Made by a program: the position numbers and the translations under genes
The notes under the pieces: generated by a model
Told to the model about the DNA's origin: nothing
The model's database searches: none
The model's input: only the letters and a program-made list of their open reading frames with translations
In this document: positions 1-8,091 of the stretch, piece after piece
Numbering within the stretch: position 1 is the stretch's first letter
Layout: each line of letters opens with the position of its first letter
DNA from: Xanthobacteraceae bacterium
Lineage (GTDB): Bacteria > Pseudomonadota > Alphaproteobacteria > Rhizobiales > Xanthobacteraceae
Reading direction: 5' to 3'
NCBI GenBank assembly: GCA_031291475.1
Contig: JARLIY010000011.1
Span: forward strand, 1 to 40,042
DNA length: 40,042 bases

Positions 1-81
1 CGCCGCTGCAGCCGCCGTCCGCGGAGGCGGAGCTGCCGGCGGCCGGCCGCTGCCGTTGGGCGGTGGTTCGGATCCGGTCAC
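1..81 (-). CDS. Possible N-terminus of MltG-like protein (partial)
   Basis: A minus-strand reading frame opens with a GTG at 81 and stays open to the window edge (27 codons). It encodes a proline- and alanine-rich start (MTGSEPPPNG...). An AAAGGGGA stretch lies about nine bases upstream of the GTG and could serve as ribosome binding site. In related alphaproteobacteria the endolytic transglycosylase gene mltG commonly follows fabF on the same strand, and its cytoplasmic N-terminus is proline-rich. No catalytic part is visible, so the identity is inferred from position only. The frame could also be chance in GC-rich DNA. Confidence 0.3.
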   Translation of the reverse strand, partial: MTGSEPPPNGSGRPPAAPPPRTAAAAA

Positions 82-248
82 CGCCGCATGTCCCCTTTTG
101 CTCGACGCATGATCAGTGAAAAGCTAAGTCCCCCTCAGCAAACCAAGACTTGCTGAATTCTCCCGCGGCGCCCGTGGCTAGGATAATGGGCCCGCAGTGA
201 ATTGCAGGCGAGTGCGGAGCAAATATGGCGGAATGGTGATCGACGGCA

Positions 249-1517
249 TTAGTCCGGCATCCGGCGAAACACGATCGAAGCATTGGTCCCGCCGAAACCA
301 AATGAATTCGACAGCACGATATTGACGGAACGCTTGCGCGGCTTGTGCGGCACAAGATCGAGCGCGGTGGCGACTGAGGGATTGTCGAGGTTGATCGTCG
401 CCGGCACCACCTGATCGCGAATTGCGAGCAGGCAAAAGATCGCCTCAACCGCGCCGGCGGCGCCGAGCAAATGACCCGTCGAAGACTTTGTCGACGACAT
501 GCTGATATTGGCCGCGGCGTTGCCGACCAACCGCTCGACGGCTTTGAGCTCGATCTCGTCACCAAGCTGCGTCGACGTGCCGTGGGCGTTGATGTAATCG
601 ACCTCGCCTGCCGAAATGTCGGCACGGCGCAGCGCGGCCTTCATGCAACGCAGCGCGCCGTCGCCATCTTCCGCCGGGGCGGTGACGTGGTACGCATCGC
701 CCGACAGGCCGTAACCGATGAGTTCGGCATAGATGCGTGCGCCACGCCGCTCGGCGTGTTCGTATTCCTCGAGCACCACGGCCCCCGCCCCTTCGCCCAT
801 CACGAATCCGTCGCGATCCCGGTCGTATGGTCGCGACGCGCGCTGCGGCGTCTCGTTGAATCCGGTCGATAGCGCCCGCGCGGCCGCAAATCCGGCGAAC
901 GATATGCGATTGACCGGCGATTCAGCGCCGCCGGCCACCATCACGTCGGCATCGCCGAGCGAGATCAGCCGGCCGGCATCGCCGATAGCATGAGCGCCGG
1001 TCGAGCAGGCGGTGACCACGGCATGATTGGGCCCTTTCAGCGAGTGGGCGATCGATACATAGCCGGATGCAAGATTGATAATGCGGCCGGTGATGAAGAA
1101 CGGCGACACGCGGCGCGGACCGCGGTCGCGCAACAGCAGCGCCGTTTCCGCGATGCCTTCGACACCGCCGATGCCGGAGCCGATCATGACACCGCTGGTG
1201 ATCTGGTCTTCATACTCGAGCGGATGCCAGTCAGCGTCGTCGAGCGCCTGCTTGGCCGCACCCATGGCAAAGAGGATGAAGTCGTCGACCTTGCGTTGGT
1301 CCTTCGGCTCCATCCATTGATCGGGGTTGAAGGTGCCGTCCGAGCCGTCCCCGCGGCCAACCTGCCCGGCAATCTTGCTGGGAAGATCCGAGACGTCGAA
1401 TTTTTCGATTCGGCTAATTCCGCTTTGTCCGGCGAGCAGACGTTGCCATGTGGGCTCGACCCCGCAAGCGAGCGGCGTCACCATGCCAAGGCCCGTGACG
1501 ACGACGCGTCTCATCAT
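249..1517 (-). CDS. fabF: Beta-ketoacyl-ACP synthase II
   Basis: Cytosolic condensing enzyme of type II fatty acid synthesis. It joins malonyl-ACP to a growing acyl-ACP with loss of CO2. The 422-residue protein has the usual FabF length and the Cys-His-His triad: C171 in VVTACSTGAH, H312 in INAHGTSTQLGD and H349 in KSSTGHLLGAAG. The glycine-rich C-terminal motif NSFGFGGTNA is also present. The first two codons are both ATG; GGAG lies five bases before the first, so either may be used. It is the fourth gene of fabD-fabG-acpP-fabF, 132 bases after acpP, so the synthase is made next to its carrier protein. No fabH or plsX is in this window. The family call is secure; FabF over FabB follows from the acpP neighbour and length. 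Confidence 0.95.
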   Translation of the reverse strand: MMRRVVVTGLGMVTPLACGVEPTWQRLLAGQSGISRIEKFDVSDLPSKIAGQVGRGDGSDGTFNPDQWMEPKDQRKVDDFILFAMGAAKQALDDADWHPLEYEDQITSGVMIGSGIGGVEGIAETALLLRDRGPRRVSPFFITGRIINLASGYVSIAHSLKGPNHAVVTACSTGAHAIGDAGRLISLGDADVMVAGGAESPVNRISFAGFAAARALSTGFNETPQRASRPYDRDRDGFVMGEGAGAVVLEEYEHAERRGARIYAELIGYGLSGDAYHVTAPAEDGDGALRCMKAALRRADISAGEVDYINAHGTSTQLGDEIELKAVERLVGNAAANISMSSTKSSTGHLLGAAGAVEAIFCLLAIRDQVVPATINLDNPSVATALDLVPHKPRKRSVNIVLSNSFGFGGTNASIVFRRMPD

Positions 1518-1649
1518 CAGCTCTCCGGGCTGACGCTGCGGCTGATGCCGTGTCGGTGAACCCTGCTGGCTGGGTCGTCTGCCCGACCGCGATGCGGCAC
1601 GGGCATCACGTGTGGCCGCCTATGCGGTACGGCAGGATAACTCCGGCGA

Positions 1650-1889
1650 TCAGCTCTTCGCGTTCTTTTCGAGGAACTTGATGGCGTCGCCCACGGTGAG
1701 AATGGTTTCGGCGGCATCGTCGGGAATTTCGCAACCAAATTCCTCCTCGAAGGCCATGACGAGCTCGACCGTGTCGAGACTGTCGGCACCGAGATCGTCG
1801 ATGAAACTGGCGTTTTCAGTCACCTTGTCGGGCTCGACGCCGAGGTGCTCCACGACGATCTTCTTCACCCGCTCGCCAATATCACTCAT
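1650..1889 (-). CDS. acpP: Acyl carrier protein
   Basis: Small acidic carrier that holds acyl intermediates on a phosphopantetheine arm during fatty acid synthesis. The 79-residue protein shows the classic attachment motif [10 protein letters not shown] with the modified serine at S37, and acidic helices after it. I chose the ATG at 1889: AAGAGG sits nine bases upstream, and [12 protein letters not shown] is the usual ACP start. A TTG three codons further upstream is in frame but has no support. A strong -10 box lies 35 bases upstream of the ATG, so acpP can be transcribed separately from fabD-fabG, which fits the high ACP demand of the cell. Confidence 0.97.
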   Translation of the reverse strand: MSDIGERVKKIVVEHLGVEPDKVTENASFIDDLGADSLDTVELVMAFEEEFGCEIPDDAAETILTVGDAIKFLEKNAKS

Positions 1890-1924
1890 CGTTTCCAACC
1901 TCTTCTTTCAGCGCGACCCGATCA

Positions 1925-1955
1925 ATTATATCTCGGCCTCGTCTACGTTTCGTAA
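1925..1955 (-). promoter_or_regulatory. Candidate acpP promoter
   Basis: On the minus strand a perfect TATAAT occupies 1930-1925, in otherwise GC-rich DNA and about 35 bases before the acpP ATG. The best -35 match is TTACGA at 1955-1950 with a 19-base spacer, which is weak. The rest of the 1890-2113 gap holds no gene I can support. Confidence 0.5.
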
Positions 1956-2113
1956 CTCTCGGGCGACGGACCGCGGGTCGACAGCGATCAGAGGCGGACA
2001 TTCGGCCCCCGCGCTCCGGCTTTTCGGCTCCCCCAGCCAAGTCTGGGTCCGGTTACCACACTTCATTCGCGTTGACCAGCGCGGCCCCGCAACGGCGGCG
2101 CGCTGTATCGCCT

Positions 2114-2851
2114 TCAAATCATGGCCATTCCGCCATTCACATGCAACGTCTGTCCGGTCACATAAGCGGCCTCGTTCGCCGCCAAAAATGCAACCGCGGC
2201 GGCCACCTCTTCAACTGTGCCGGCGCGGTTTGCCGGGATCTTGGCGAGGATAACCTCACGCTGCTTGTCGTTGAGCCTGTCGGTCATCGGCGTGACGATA
2301 AATCCGGGCGCAACGCAATTGGCGGTCACGCCGCGCTTTGCATATTCCTGCGCAATCGACTTGATCATGCCGGTAATGCCGGCTTTGGCGGCAACGTAAT
2401 TGGCCTGCCCGGGATTGCCGGTCGTCCCCACGACCGAGGTGATGGCGATGATGCGACCGAAACGGCGGCGCATCATGCCGCGGACGGCCGCGCGCGCCAG
2501 GCGAAACGTGGCTGAGAGGTTGACGGTGATCACCTGGTCCCATTCCTCGTCGCGCAGTTGCACGAAGAGGTTGTCTTTCGTCACTCCGGCATTGGCGACG
2601 AGAATGTCGAGTTGGCCCATTGCTTCTTCGGCGCGCGAAACCAGGGCATCGGTTTCGGCGGCGTCGGCGAGATTGCAAGGCAGCACGTGGACGCGCCGAC
2701 CGAGATCGGCGGCAAGCCGGTCAAGGACTTCGCGCCGGGTACCGGAGAGCGCGACCGTGGCACCTTGCGCGTGCAGGACGCGGGCAATGCCGCCGCCGAT
2801 CGCGCCGGTGGCTCCCGTAATCAAAGCGGACTTCCCGGTGAGTTCAAACAT
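2114..2851 (-). CDS. fabG: 3-oxoacyl-ACP reductase
   Basis: NADPH-dependent short-chain dehydrogenase that reduces 3-oxoacyl-ACP in each elongation cycle. The 245 residues match the FabG length. The cofactor motif TGATGAIG is at 12-19, the NAG motif at 87-89, and the catalytic S139, Y152 and K156 lie in the ITSVVG and NYVAAKAG segments. The C-terminus GQTLHVNGGMAMI is typical of FabG. GAGGAAGTC precedes the ATG. The gene starts 24 bases after fabD on the same strand, so the two are very likely cotranscribed. Many other SDR enzymes look similar; the position between fabD and acpP makes the assignment firm. Confidence 0.95.
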   Translation of the reverse strand: MFELTGKSALITGATGAIGGGIARVLHAQGATVALSGTRREVLDRLAADLGRRVHVLPCNLADAAETDALVSRAEEAMGQLDILVANAGVTKDNLFVQLRDEEWDQVITVNLSATFRLARAAVRGMMRRRFGRIIAITSVVGTTGNPGQANYVAAKAGITGMIKSIAQEYAKRGVTANCVAPGFIVTPMTDRLNDKQREVILAKIPANRAGTVEEVAAAVAFLAANEAAYVTGQTLHVNGGMAMI

Positions 2852-2875
2852 GACTTCCTCGCGAACGCGCTAACC

Positions 2876-3826
2876 TTAAACGTGAGCGGCCTTAAATCGA
2901 GCGATGTCTTCGGGCGCACCGATCGAAGACGCACTGGCCGTTTCGGCAATGCGCTTGATCAGGCCGGTCAGTACTTTGCCGGCGCCGACCTCATAGAACA
3001 CGGTCACGCCAGCCCGCGCCATGAACAGCACCGATTCACGCCAGCGAACCGTGCTGGTCACCTGCTGGACCAGCGAACGTACGATGCCGGCAGGATCCTT
3101 GATCGGCTCGGCGAGCACGTTTGCGACCAACGGCACGCTTGGCGGCGCGACTGAGACCCGCCCGAGCGCGTCCGCCATGGCGTCCGCCGCTGGCTGCATC
3201 AGCGCGCAGTGGAACGGCGCGGAAACCGGCAGCATCATCGCCCGCTTGACGCCGTGGGCTTTGGCGATTTCGACCGCGTGCTCGACCGCGAGCTTCGCGC
3301 CCGACAATACGACCTGTCCACCACCATTATCGTTTGCGGCCGCGCATACGCCGCCGGCGGCGGCTGCGGCTTCGGCGGCGATCGCCTTCGCCGCTTCAAG
3401 CTCGACGCCGATGAGCGCAGCCATGGCGCCGGCACCGACCGGCACCGCCTTTTGCATGGCGCGACCGCGGATGCGTAAGAGCCGTGCCGCGTCGGCAACA
3501 GCGAGCGATCGCGCGGCGGCCAGGGCCGAATATTCTCCGAGCGAATGCCCCGCCACAAAAGCCGCGTCGCGCGCAAGATGGAGACCGGCCTCGGCCTCGA
3601 GGACCCGCAAGGCGGCGAGCGAGACGGCCAGCAGCGCCGGTTGGGCGTTCTCGGTCAGCGTCAATGTTTCCGCCGGCCCATTCCACATCGTTTCGCTGAG
3701 CTTTTCGCCGAGCGCATCGTCGACTTCTTCGAAGAGGCCACGCGCCGGCGCAAAAGCATCCGCCAGTGCCTTGCCCATGCCGACCGCCTGACTGCCCTGG
3801 CCGGGAAAAACGAAAGCCACTGCCAT
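2876..3826 (-). CDS. fabD: Malonyl-CoA:ACP transacylase
   Basis: Loads malonate from malonyl-CoA onto ACP, supplying the extender unit. The protein starting at the ATG at 3826 has 316 residues, the normal FabD size. It begins MAVAFVFPGQGSQ, carries the nucleophile S95 in GHSLGEYSALAA and the catalytic H206 in SAPFHCALM. A longer frame begins at 3877, but it adds 17 unconserved residues and lacks the AAGGGG Shine-Dalgarno that lies just before 3826. It is the first gene of the fatty acid cluster and diverges from the ribosomal protein operon. Confidence 0.95.
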   Translation of the reverse strand: MAVAFVFPGQGSQAVGMGKALADAFAPARGLFEEVDDALGEKLSETMWNGPAETLTLTENAQPALLAVSLAALRVLEAEAGLHLARDAAFVAGHSLGEYSALAAARSLAVADAARLLRIRGRAMQKAVPVGAGAMAALIGVELEAAKAIAAEAAAAAGGVCAAANDNGGGQVVLSGAKLAVEHAVEIAKAHGVKRAMMLPVSAPFHCALMQPAADAMADALGRVSVAPPSVPLVANVLAEPIKDPAGIVRSLVQQVTSTVRWRESVLFMARAGVTVFYEVGAGKVLTGLIKRIAETASASSIGAPEDIARFKAAHV

Positions 3827-3932
3827 GCTTTGCCCCTTAAGGAGGGGCGAAAGATACCCCGATCCACGGCGTGTCAAGGGAAGCCTGCCTGAGCCCTAGG
3901 CTGTCGGTCGTTGGCGAAACCGCCTATCAGTC

Positions 3933-3960
3933 TTGCCTTTCCGGGCGGCCCGCGTATAAG
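3933..3960 (+). promoter_or_regulatory. Candidate promoter of rpsF-rpsR-rplI
   Basis: TTGCCT at 3933-3938 and TATAAG at 3955-3960 are separated by 16 bases, a good sigma-70-type match for this GC-rich genome. Transcription starting near 3967 would give a leader of about 178 bases before rpsF. Confidence 0.55.
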
Positions 3961-4073
3961 GCCAGCTTTTCCGCTCTACCCCGGCCGGGGGCTGAACGGA
4001 CGGCCGTGTCCACTCAGAGTGGCGCGGTAGGACCAGGCGGTCCGGCGTCCCGTGTTCCCGCCTTCAGAGCATT

Positions 4074-4095
4074 CGAGCCTTTCCCGAAGGGTTCG
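4074..4095 (+). promoter_or_regulatory. Hairpin in rpsF leader, possible S6:S18 autoregulatory site
   Basis: The leader can form a 9-bp stem (CGAGCCTTT with AAGGGTTCG, two G-U pairs) closed by a CCCG loop. Leaders of rpsF operons in several bacteria carry an S6:S18 binding motif centred on a CCG in a hairpin loop. The CCG here fits that idea. The match is by eye, and the rest of the family consensus was not tested. Confidence 0.3.
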
Positions 4096-4144
4096 AGGGG
4101 CTTAGCGCCGGGAGCGAGCGAAGACCAGGAAGGAAAGGGCATCG

Positions 4145-4621
4145 ATGTCGCTCTACGAGCACGTCTATCTTGCGCGCCAGGACGCTAGCGTGCAGCAGGT
4201 GGAGGAATTGACCGCGCATTTAAAGAGCGTAATCGAAGGAATGGGGGGCTCGGTCGCCAAGACCGAATATTGGGGTGTGAAATCCCTTTCCTATCGGTTG
4301 CGCAAGAACCGCAAGGCGCACTTCACGCTCCTAAACCTCGATGCGCCTGCCGCCGCCATCAACGAAATCGAACGGCTCGAGCGCCTCAACGAAGACGTCT
4401 TGCGCTATCTGACGATCAGGGTCGAGGGGCATGAAGAAGGGCCGTCCGCCATGATGCGCAGAGTGGAGCGCGACCGCGACCGTGACGACCGCCGGGGTGA
4501 TCGCGGCGACAGGTTTGACCGCGGCGACAGAGGCGACCGAGGGGACCGTCCGCGCGATCGGCGGCCGCGCGAGGTCGCTGACGAAATTGATGTGCCGACG
4601 GCGCTGGCAAGCGAGGAATAA
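4145..4621 (+). CDS. rpsF: 30S ribosomal protein S6
   Basis: Component of the small-subunit platform that binds 16S rRNA as a pair with S18. Residues 1-95 form the conserved S6 domain ([12 protein letters not shown]..., [19 protein letters not shown]). The 158-residue protein is longer than the roughly 100-135 residues seen in many bacteria because of a highly charged tail from about residue 105 made of RDRDD, RGDRGD and FDRGDRGD units. Such Arg/Asp tails are common in rhizobial S6 proteins. The stop codon is two bases before rpsR, so the genes are translationally close. It is the first gene of the operon. Confidence 0.97.
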   Translation: MSLYEHVYLARQDASVQQVEELTAHLKSVIEGMGGSVAKTEYWGVKSLSYRLRKNRKAHFTLLNLDAPAAAINEIERLERLNEDVLRYLTIRVEGHEEGPSAMMRRVERDRDRDDRRGDRGDRFDRGDRGDRGDRPRDRRPREVADEIDVPTALASEE

Positions 4622-4623
4622 CC

Positions 4624-4875
4624 ATGGCCATGTCACCGCAATCCGGCGGGGGTCGCCGTCCGTTCTTCCGCCGCCGCAAGAGCTGTCCGTTCTCGGGCGC
4701 CAACGCGCCGAAGATCGACTACAAAGATGTGAAACTGCTGCAACGCTTCGTCTCGGAGCGCGGCAAGATCGTTCCGAGCCGCATCACGGCGGTCTCGGCA
4801 AAAAAGCAGCGCGAACTCGCCCAGGCGATCAAACGCGCGCGCTTTCTCGGCTTGCTGCCCTATGTGATCCGCTGA
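4624..4875 (+). CDS. rpsR: 30S ribosomal protein S18
   Basis: Small basic ribosomal protein that pairs with S6 in the platform of the 30S subunit. The 83 residues match the family. Visible hallmarks are the basic N-terminus, [12 protein letters not shown], the segment [24 protein letters not shown] and the C-terminal [12 protein letters not shown]. It lies between rpsF (2-base gap) and rplI (16-base gap). In several relatives a DUF2232 membrane protein gene sits between rpsR and rplI; none is present here. Confidence 0.98.
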   Translation: MAMSPQSGGGRRPFFRRRKSCPFSGANAPKIDYKDVKLLQRFVSERGKIVPSRITAVSAKKQRELAQAIKRARFLGLLPYVIR

Positions 4876-4891
4876 GCAAGGAGGCGTCGCA

Positions 4892-5521
4892 ATGGAAGTG
4901 ATCCTGCTCGAACGAATACCCAGATTAGGTCAGATGGGCGAAGTGGTGCGCGTCAAGGACGGCTTCGCGCGCAATTTCCTGTTGCCGCGCGGCAAAGCGC
5001 TGCGCGCCACAGCGGAAAATCGCATGCGTTTTGAAACCATCAAGAGCGAGCTCGAAGCGCGTTCGCTGACGCTCAAAGGCGAAGCGGGTCAAATCGCCGG
5101 AAAGCTTGACGGCAAGAGCTTCACTGTCGTGCGACAGGCGTCGGAAGCGGGACAGCTTTTCGGTTCGGTTTCGCCGCGCGACCTCGTCAGCCTGCTCGCG
5201 GCCGGCGGCTTTAACGTCACCCGCAATCAGATCGCGCTCAACACGCCGATCAAGGCAATCGGCCGTCACAACGTCGCCATCGCGCTCCATCCAGAGATCG
5301 AGACATCGATCACGGTCATCGTCGCCCGCAACAACGAGGAGGCCGCGCGCATCGAGCGCGGCGAGGACGTGACGCAGCTGCGCCAGGAACCGTCGGCCGA
5401 AGAAGCCGCCGTCATTGGCGCGGAGGCGTTCTTCGAGCCGGAGGCCGTGGAATCTCTGCGAGCGCGCGAGGGCGAGGAGCAGGAGCCGGCCGAAGGTGCT
5501 CCGCCGGCGGAAAACAGCTAA
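4892..5521 (+). CDS. rplI: 50S ribosomal protein L9
   Basis: Two-domain protein at the base of the L1 stalk of the large subunit. The N-terminal domain starts MEVILLERIPRLGQMGEVV and includes the signature DGFARNFLLPRGKA. A helical linker follows, then a C-terminal rRNA-binding domain to about residue 150. The total of 209 residues exceeds the roughly 150 of E. coli L9. The extra tail is acidic and rich in Glu and Ala, as often seen in alphaproteobacteria. A near-perfect Shine-Dalgarno AAGGAGG at 4878-4884 lies seven bases before the ATG. It is the last gene of the operon, with only 13 bases to the converging cytochrome gene. Confidence 0.97.
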   Translation: MEVILLERIPRLGQMGEVVRVKDGFARNFLLPRGKALRATAENRMRFETIKSELEARSLTLKGEAGQIAGKLDGKSFTVVRQASEAGQLFGSVSPRDLVSLLAAGGFNVTRNQIALNTPIKAIGRHNVAIALHPEIETSITVIVARNNEEAARIERGEDVTQLRQEPSAEEAAVIGAEAFFEPEAVESLRAREGEEQEPAEGAPPAENS

Positions 5522-5534
5522 CGCAGAGATTTTG

Positions 5535-6311
5535 TCAGTCGGGCACGTTGTCGCGCGGCACCGGGGCATTATCGGCCGGTTCGCCCGAAGCGGCAGCGGC
5601 CGGGGCGACGGCACTCGGCGAGGGGCTCGGATTATTGTCGTCGCTTGGCGTATCGGCGGAAGCGGGCTCGGTCACGACCGGCGCAGACACGTGGGCGGCC
5701 GCGGCAGGTTCTTGCGGCGGGAACGGCGTTTTTGGCTCCTTGTGCCGACCTCGGCTCGCTGTTGACGGACGCTCGCGCTGGCCGGCCTCGGGCACGACGA
5801 TTGAGCGGAGGATGCTCGGTCGCCCGCCGGTGCCAGTGTCGTCCTTCGGCTTTGCTGCCTCATGCGTTGGCCGCTGCGGCTTCCCATCGGCGGGTTTACC
5901 GTCCTCGGGCTTTGCCGCTTGCTTGGCTTGATGCTTCGAAGGCTTGGGCTCTGCAGGTTTGGGCTCTGCGGGCTTGGGCCCTTCAGTCGAGGCGCTGGCA
6001 CGCTGCGCCGCCGGCTTTTGCCCGTGACCTGCCGACGTCCCAATCGGCTCGCCTCCGCGCCCGCCCATGATGTAGGCCGCAAGAGCCGCCGCCTGTTGCG
6101 CATTGGTCGTGTAATGCTCGTCCAGGAAATTCGTCAGCGCCGCGGCATTTTTGCCCTTACTCAGGCCATGCGCCTCCTTGTGGCACTCCGCGCATGCGCT
6201 GGCGAAGATTTGCGAGGCCGACTTGCCCTGATCGAGGTTGGTCTGGGCATGCGCCAACGCCGGAGCCAGCGCTGCAAGCAGTCCGATCATGGGCGCGAAA
6301 CAACGGGTCAC
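5535..6311 (-). CDS. Exported c-type cytochrome-like protein with Pro/Lys-rich tail
   Basis: I do not recognise a named family. The protein has about 258 residues from a GTG at 6311, which has GGAG six bases upstream; a TTG two codons earlier is the alternative. A signal peptide spans roughly 1-22 (IGLLAALAPALAHAQ). One heme-binding CAECH motif is at 40-44, and a Met in YIMGGRGG about 40-45 residues later is a candidate sixth ligand. The domain is thus a short class I-like cytochrome c. The rest, over 150 residues, is low complexity: PEPKPAEPKPA repeats, basic stretches and an acidic Pro/Ala/Ser end. It is probably periplasmic; the tail may reach into the cell wall. A role in electron transfer is inferred from the motif only. 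Confidence 0.75.
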   Translation of the reverse strand: MTRCFAPMIGLLAALAPALAHAQTNLDQGKSASQIFASACAECHKEAHGLSKGKNAAALTNFLDEHYTTNAQQAAALAAYIMGGRGGEPIGTSAGHGQKPAAQRASASTEGPKPAEPKPAEPKPSKHQAKQAAKPEDGKPADGKPQRPTHEAAKPKDDTGTGGRPSILRSIVVPEAGQRERPSTASRGRHKEPKTPFPPQEPAAAAHVSAPVVTEPASADTPSDDNNPSPSPSAVAPAAAASGEPADNAPVPRDNVPD

Positions 6312-6526
6312 CCTCAACTCCTCAAATCATCGCCGTTCTGGCCCGGCATCCTTACCCCAAACCCCAAATCCGGCCAAATACCAAGGCCTTCGGACGAGGC
6401 GCCCGGGAAGAAGCCATCTCCGGACGCATTGCTGGTCAATGAGGATTTTGTTTTAATGACGGCAAGCGGACACTCGCGGCCGGCACCGTCGATCGCGTCG
6501 GCTCGGCTGGCGGGTGCTCGGGGCGA

Positions 6527-7837
6527 TTGACGCGTCGAATCGCCGTTTTGGTGCGGGGCGCATTGTGGGGCGTGGAGACGGCCGTGGATCGGGTGCTTTC
6601 GATATTCTTGCGACGGTTTATCCGCCAGGGGTCGTTTACGGTCACGACAGCGGCGGGCAACACCTACACGTTTGGCGACGGCAGCGGCGCGCCGGTAGCC
6701 GTGCGCTTTACCAATGCAAGGTCGCAGCGCGGGGTGTTGCTCAATCCCGAGCTCAGAATGGGCGAAGCCTATATGGATGGCTCATTCGTCGTCGAGCAAG
6801 GCTCTATCGCGGATGTCCTCGCCATTCTGCTGCGGCAAGAACACATCGCCCCACCCACTTGGGCACTGCCGTGGCGACTGGCACGCTACTTGTTCCGGCG
6901 CCTGCAGCAGTTCAATCCGCGGTCGCGGTCACGGCGCAATGTCGCGCACCACTACGACCTCGATGGCAGGCTTTACGCTCTCTTCCTCGACGCCGACCAG
7001 CAATATAGCTGCGCTTATTTCGAGTCTCCGGACCAATCGCTCGACGATGCCCAACTGGCCAAACGACGCCACCTGGCGGCGAAGCTTCTGGTCGCACCGG
7101 GCGCGCGCGTTCTCGATATCGGATGCGGTTGGGGAGGGCTCGCCCTCTATCTCGCCGAGATCGCCGGCGCTCATGCCACGGGCATCACGCTGTCGCAGGA
7201 GCAATACGTCCGGGCGCAGCAGCGGGCGCACGAACGCGGCCGGGCGAACGACGCGATTTTCCGGCTTGAGGACTATCGCGACGTCACCGGCAGCTTCGAT
7301 CGTATCGTGTCGGTCGGCATGTTCGAGCATGTCGGCGTCGGCTTTTATGACGCCTTCTTCCGCAAAGCGGCCGCGCTCCTCGATGATGACGGCGTCTTTC
7401 TCTTGCACACGATCGGCCGCAGCGGCCCGCCGAGCGTTACCAATCCGTGGATCGCCAAATATATATTCCCGGGCGGCTACATCCCCGCCCTCTCCGAGAT
7501 ACTGCCCGCGATCCAGCGCACCCGGCTGGTGGTGACCGACGTCGAAATCCTGCAACTGCACTACGCCGAGACGCTCAAGGCCTGGCGCGAACGCTTTCTC
7601 GCCCACCGTGAAGACGTCGAACGGCTCTACGACGCGCGCTTCGTGCGCATGTGGGAGTTCTATCTGGCATCCTCGGAAATGGCGTTTCGCGAAAGCGATA
7701 TGATCGTGTTCCAGATCCAGATGGCCAAGCGCAAGGGCGTCGTGCCGCAAACCCGCGATTATATCGGGCGCGAGGAAGCGCGGCTGCGCGCCGTCGAAGC
7801 CGGCTATTCCGAGCCGCTGCGACTCGCGGGCGAATAA
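6527..7837 (+). CDS. cfa: Cyclopropane-fatty-acyl-phospholipid synthase
   Basis: Adds a methylene from S-adenosylmethionine across the double bond of unsaturated acyl chains in membrane phospholipids. The N-terminal lipid-binding domain covers about residues 20-130. The SAM-binding motif LDIGCGWGGLA is at 196-206, followed by GITLSQEQ, the acidic loop SVGMFEHVG and the conserved FPGGYIPAL region. At 436 residues it is a full-length member. The start is uncertain: the TTG at 6527 has only GGGGCG in front of it, and a GTG at 6551 would remove eight residues. Cyclopropane lipids usually serve acid and stationary-phase stress. The gene stands alone, with a hairpin right after its stop. Confidence 0.92.
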   Translation: MTRRIAVLVRGALWGVETAVDRVLSIFLRRFIRQGSFTVTTAAGNTYTFGDGSGAPVAVRFTNARSQRGVLLNPELRMGEAYMDGSFVVEQGSIADVLAILLRQEHIAPPTWALPWRLARYLFRRLQQFNPRSRSRRNVAHHYDLDGRLYALFLDADQQYSCAYFESPDQSLDDAQLAKRRHLAAKLLVAPGARVLDIGCGWGGLALYLAEIAGAHATGITLSQEQYVRAQQRAHERGRANDAIFRLEDYRDVTGSFDRIVSVGMFEHVGVGFYDAFFRKAAALLDDDGVFLLHTIGRSGPPSVTNPWIAKYIFPGGYIPALSEILPAIQRTRLVVTDVEILQLHYAETLKAWRERFLAHREDVERLYDARFVRMWEFYLASSEMAFRESDMIVFQIQMAKRKGVVPQTRDYIGREEARLRAVEAGYSEPLRLAGE

Positions 7838-7859
7838 TTCGGCGGCGTCCGCCGCCGAA
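7838..7859 (+). terminator. GC-rich hairpin after cfa
   Basis: TTCGGCGGCG and its exact complement CGCCGCCGAA are separated by two bases and begin directly after the cfa TAA. There is no T-run after the stem, so it may end or stabilise the mRNA rather than act as a classical intrinsic terminator. Confidence 0.55.
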
Positions 7860-8091
7860 AGGCGCCCGTCAAGAGCCGATCGGAAGTATCACGCTTTCCG
7901 CCGCGGCATTCAGTGAGTAGCGGGGAAAGCCGCAATCAGCGTTTCCCATCGCGCCCGCGCTCGACTATCGACGATGGGCTCGGGGTTGCGTGCAACGGTT
8001 GCGAACGCGCTGACAGAACCCCTGTCGTTGAGTGATCCGGCGATGTTGAGTGACCGCAAAATAGCCACACGCAAATTTCCTGATCCGGACC

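Larger units (their letters stand above)
3827..4144. other. Divergent intergenic region between fabD and rpsF
   Basis: 318 bases without a supported gene. It must hold the start signals for fabD (leftward) and for the ribosomal operon (rightward). It contains a promoter-like pair at 3933-3960, a perfect 12-base palindrome CCCCGGCCGGGG at 3979-3990 and a 9-bp hairpin at 4074-4095. The rpsF Shine-Dalgarno is AGGAAGG, about 13 bases before the ATG at 4145. Confidence 0.6.
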
